DNA from: Aliiroseovarius zhejiangensis
Lineage (GTDB): Bacteria > Pseudomonadota > Alphaproteobacteria > Rhodobacterales > Rhodobacteraceae
Direction of reading: 5' to 3'
DNA: 64,000 nucleotides
Assembly (NCBI RefSeq): GCF_014656375.1
Contig: NZ_BNCH01000001.1
Coordinates: 310,001-374,000 of the forward strand
Shown: positions 62,687 to 64,000 of the stretch, piece by piece
Layout: each line of letters opens with the position of its first letter
Numbering within the stretch: the first letter of the stretch is position 1
The notes under the pieces: generated by a model
Told to the model about the DNA's origin: nothing
Databases searched by the model: none
The model's input: the letters and a program-made list of their open reading frames with translations, nothing else
Program-made: the position numbers and the translations under genes

Positions 62687-64000
62687 ATGACAATCGAATA
62701 CCTGAAACGCGGCAAACCCGAAGCCGATCGCGCCGAGGATGATGCCAAGACCGCCTCGGTTGTCGCCGCGACCCTGAAAGACATCGAAACCCGCGGCGAT
62801 GCCGCCGTGCGCGATTTGGCGGTAAAGTTCGACGGCTATGACCGCGACAGCTATCGCCTGACGCCGGGTGAGATCGACGCGCTGATCGCCAAGGTCAGCC
62901 CGCGCGAGCTGGACGACATCAAATTCGCACAGGCTCAGGTCACGAATTTCGCGCAGGCGCAGCGCGACAGCATGCTGGACGTCGAGGTCGAGACCCTGCC
63001 GGGCGTCATCCTGGGTCACAAGAACATCCCGGTACAGTCGGTCGGCTGCTATGTGCCGGGCGGCAAGTTCCCGATGGTCGCCTCGGCGCATATGTCGGTG
63101 GCCACCGCCAAGGTCGCGGGCGTGCCGCGCATCATCGCCTGCACCCCGCCCTTCAACGGTGAACCCAACCCCGCCGTGATCGCGGCGATGCATCTGGGTG
63201 GCGCGGATGAAATCTATGTTCTGGGCGGTATTCAGGCCGTGGGCGCGATGGCGCTTGGCACGGAAACCATCGACCCCGTACACCTGCTGGTCGGCCCCGG
63301 CAACGCGTTCGTGGCCGAGGCCAAACGGCAGCTTTTCGGCCGTGTCGGCATCGACCTGTTCGCAGGCCCGACCGAGACGATGGTGATTGCTGACGACACC
63401 GCCGCCGACGCCGAGCTGTGCGCCACCGACCTGCTGGGTCAGGCCGAGCACGGCTATAACAGCCCCTGCGTGCTGCTGACGAACTCGCGCAAGCTGGCCG
63501 AAGACACGATGGTCGAGATCGACCGCCTTCTTAAGATCCTGCCCACCGCCGGCACCGCGAAAGTGTCGTGGGAGGATTATGGCGAGGTCATTGTCTGCGA
63601 CACCTATGAAGAAATGCTGAAGGTCGCCGATGACATCGCGTCCGAGCACGTGCAGGTGATGACCGACCGCGACGACTGGTTCCTTGAGAACATGACCTGC
63701 TATGGCGCGCTGTTCCTTGGGCCGCGCACCAACGTGGCCAATGGCGACAAGGTGATCGGCACCAACCACACGCTGCCCACCAAGAAAGCGGGGCGTTACA
63801 CCGGCGGGCTATGGGTGGGCAAGTACCTGAAAACACACAGCTATCAGAAGGTCACAACAGACGAGGCCGCAGCAATGATCGGGGAGTATGGATCGCGCCT
63901 GTGCATGTTGGAAGGCTTCGTCGGCCACGCCGAACAATGCAACATCCGCGTGCGCCGTTATGGCGGCGTGAATGTCCCCTATGGCGAAGGTGCGCCTTAT
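62687..64000 (+). CDS. Histidinol dehydrogenase-family enzyme, sulfopropanediol dehydrogenase type (partial)
   Basis: 438 codons to the window edge with no stop. HisD-family catalytic residues are present: Gln and His in [11 protein letters not shown], Glu-His in [10 protein letters not shown], Asp in [10 protein letters not shown] and the late His in EGFVGHAEQ. The N-terminus [20 protein letters not shown] and its setting resemble HpsN, which oxidises 2,3-dihydroxypropane-1-sulfonate to sulfolactate with NAD, rather than biosynthetic HisD; no his genes are near. GAGGAAG lies 5 bases before this ATG, so it can also be translated on its own. The upstream SnoaL domain is in the same frame. The specific substrate is inferred, not shown. 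Confidence 0.85.
   Translation, partial: MTIEYLKRGKPEADRAEDDAKTASVVAATLKDIETRGDAAVRDLAVKFDGYDRDSYRLTPGEIDALIAKVSPRELDDIKFAQAQVTNFAQAQRDSMLDVEVETLPGVILGHKNIPVQSVGCYVPGGKFPMVASAHMSVATAKVAGVPRIIACTPPFNGEPNPAVIAAMHLGGADEIYVLGGIQAVGAMALGTETIDPVHLLVGPGNAFVAEAKRQLFGRVGIDLFAGPTETMVIADDTAADAELCATDLLGQAEHGYNSPCVLLTNSRKLAEDTMVEIDRLLKILPTAGTAKVSWEDYGEVIVCDTYEEMLKVADDIASEHVQVMTDRDDWFLENMTCYGALFLGPRTNVANGDKVIGTNHTLPTKKAGRYTGGLWVGKYLKTHSYQKVTTDEAAAMIGEYGSRLCMLEGFVGHAEQCNIRVRRYGGVNVPYGEGAPY

Noticed and set aside
61448-63769. A 773-codon open frame on the minus strand
   Set aside because: It is antisense to the permease and dehydrogenase genes, rich in His/Arg/Gly as shadow frames are in this GC range, has no domain motif, and the sense frames carry clear catalytic motifs.
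62687-64000. Biosynthetic hisD
   Set aside because: The catalytic family matches, but the gene lies in an ABC/SnoaL catabolic setting with no his genes, and its N-terminus is of the sulfopropanediol dehydrogenase type.

Overview
The window is about 62% GC, densely coded, and reads as chromosome of an alphaproteobacterium of the order Rhodobacterales (Roseobacter-type). This rests on the ALA-synthase form of hemA, heterotetrameric sarcosine oxidase soxBDAG, the ccmI-ruvX-DUF1289 string, the DUF177-rpmF-plsX-fabH-ihfA-merR string, a long double-domain dCTP deaminase, and an intergenic repeat of a type I associate with this group. The species cannot be fixed from the sequence. I see no prophage, insertion sequence or CRISPR array.

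Layout. 1-14.5 kb: a degenerate LysM/M23 lipoprotein, a Tat-exported 2',3'-cyclic phosphodiesterase/nucleotidase, the yfgM-bamB-der operon, an RND efflux pair with an enlarged permease, and an Atm1-type ABC exporter divergent from an ArsR regulator. 14.5-18 kb: LysM membrane protein, LOG family hydrolase, RarD and iron superoxide dismutase. 18-24 kb: soxB-orphan-soxD-soxA-soxG, where a low-GC membrane-protein gene is wedged between soxB and soxD. 24-33 kb: ccmI-ruvX-DUF1289, a secreted hypothetical, ispG-rodZ-like, hemA, an M20 peptidase and two identical tRNA-Asp genes. 33-41 kb: phosphatase, two tRNA-Val, a GlxA/AraC regulator, an HU-like protein, lon, tgt and Fe-S assembly genes. 41-54 kb: tpiA, a PLP decarboxylase, hemolysin III, a pyrrolysine-free MttB homologue, ABC-F, OlsB, BamE, the rpmF-plsX-fabH-ihfA-merR block and tRNA-Pro.

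54-64 kb: after dcd comes the least explained part. Two divergent transcription units share a promoter with two near-identical LacI-type operators. Leftward are a double SnoaL/NTF2-domain protein and an amidohydrolase. Rightward are a complete sugar-type ABC importer (ATPase, binding protein, two permeases, one enlarged), a third SnoaL domain, and a histidinol-dehydrogenase-family enzyme of the sulfopropanediol dehydrogenase type that runs off the window. The third SnoaL domain and the dehydrogenase are in one uninterrupted frame, pivoting on a C6 run. I infer an inducible uptake-and-catabolism module for an unidentified hydroxylated compound; this is the best candidate for an undescribed system here.

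One-carbon and methylamine chemistry recurs (soxBDAG, MttB homologue, GlxA-type regulator related to betaine/carnitine regulators), but the genes are scattered and no direct link is shown.
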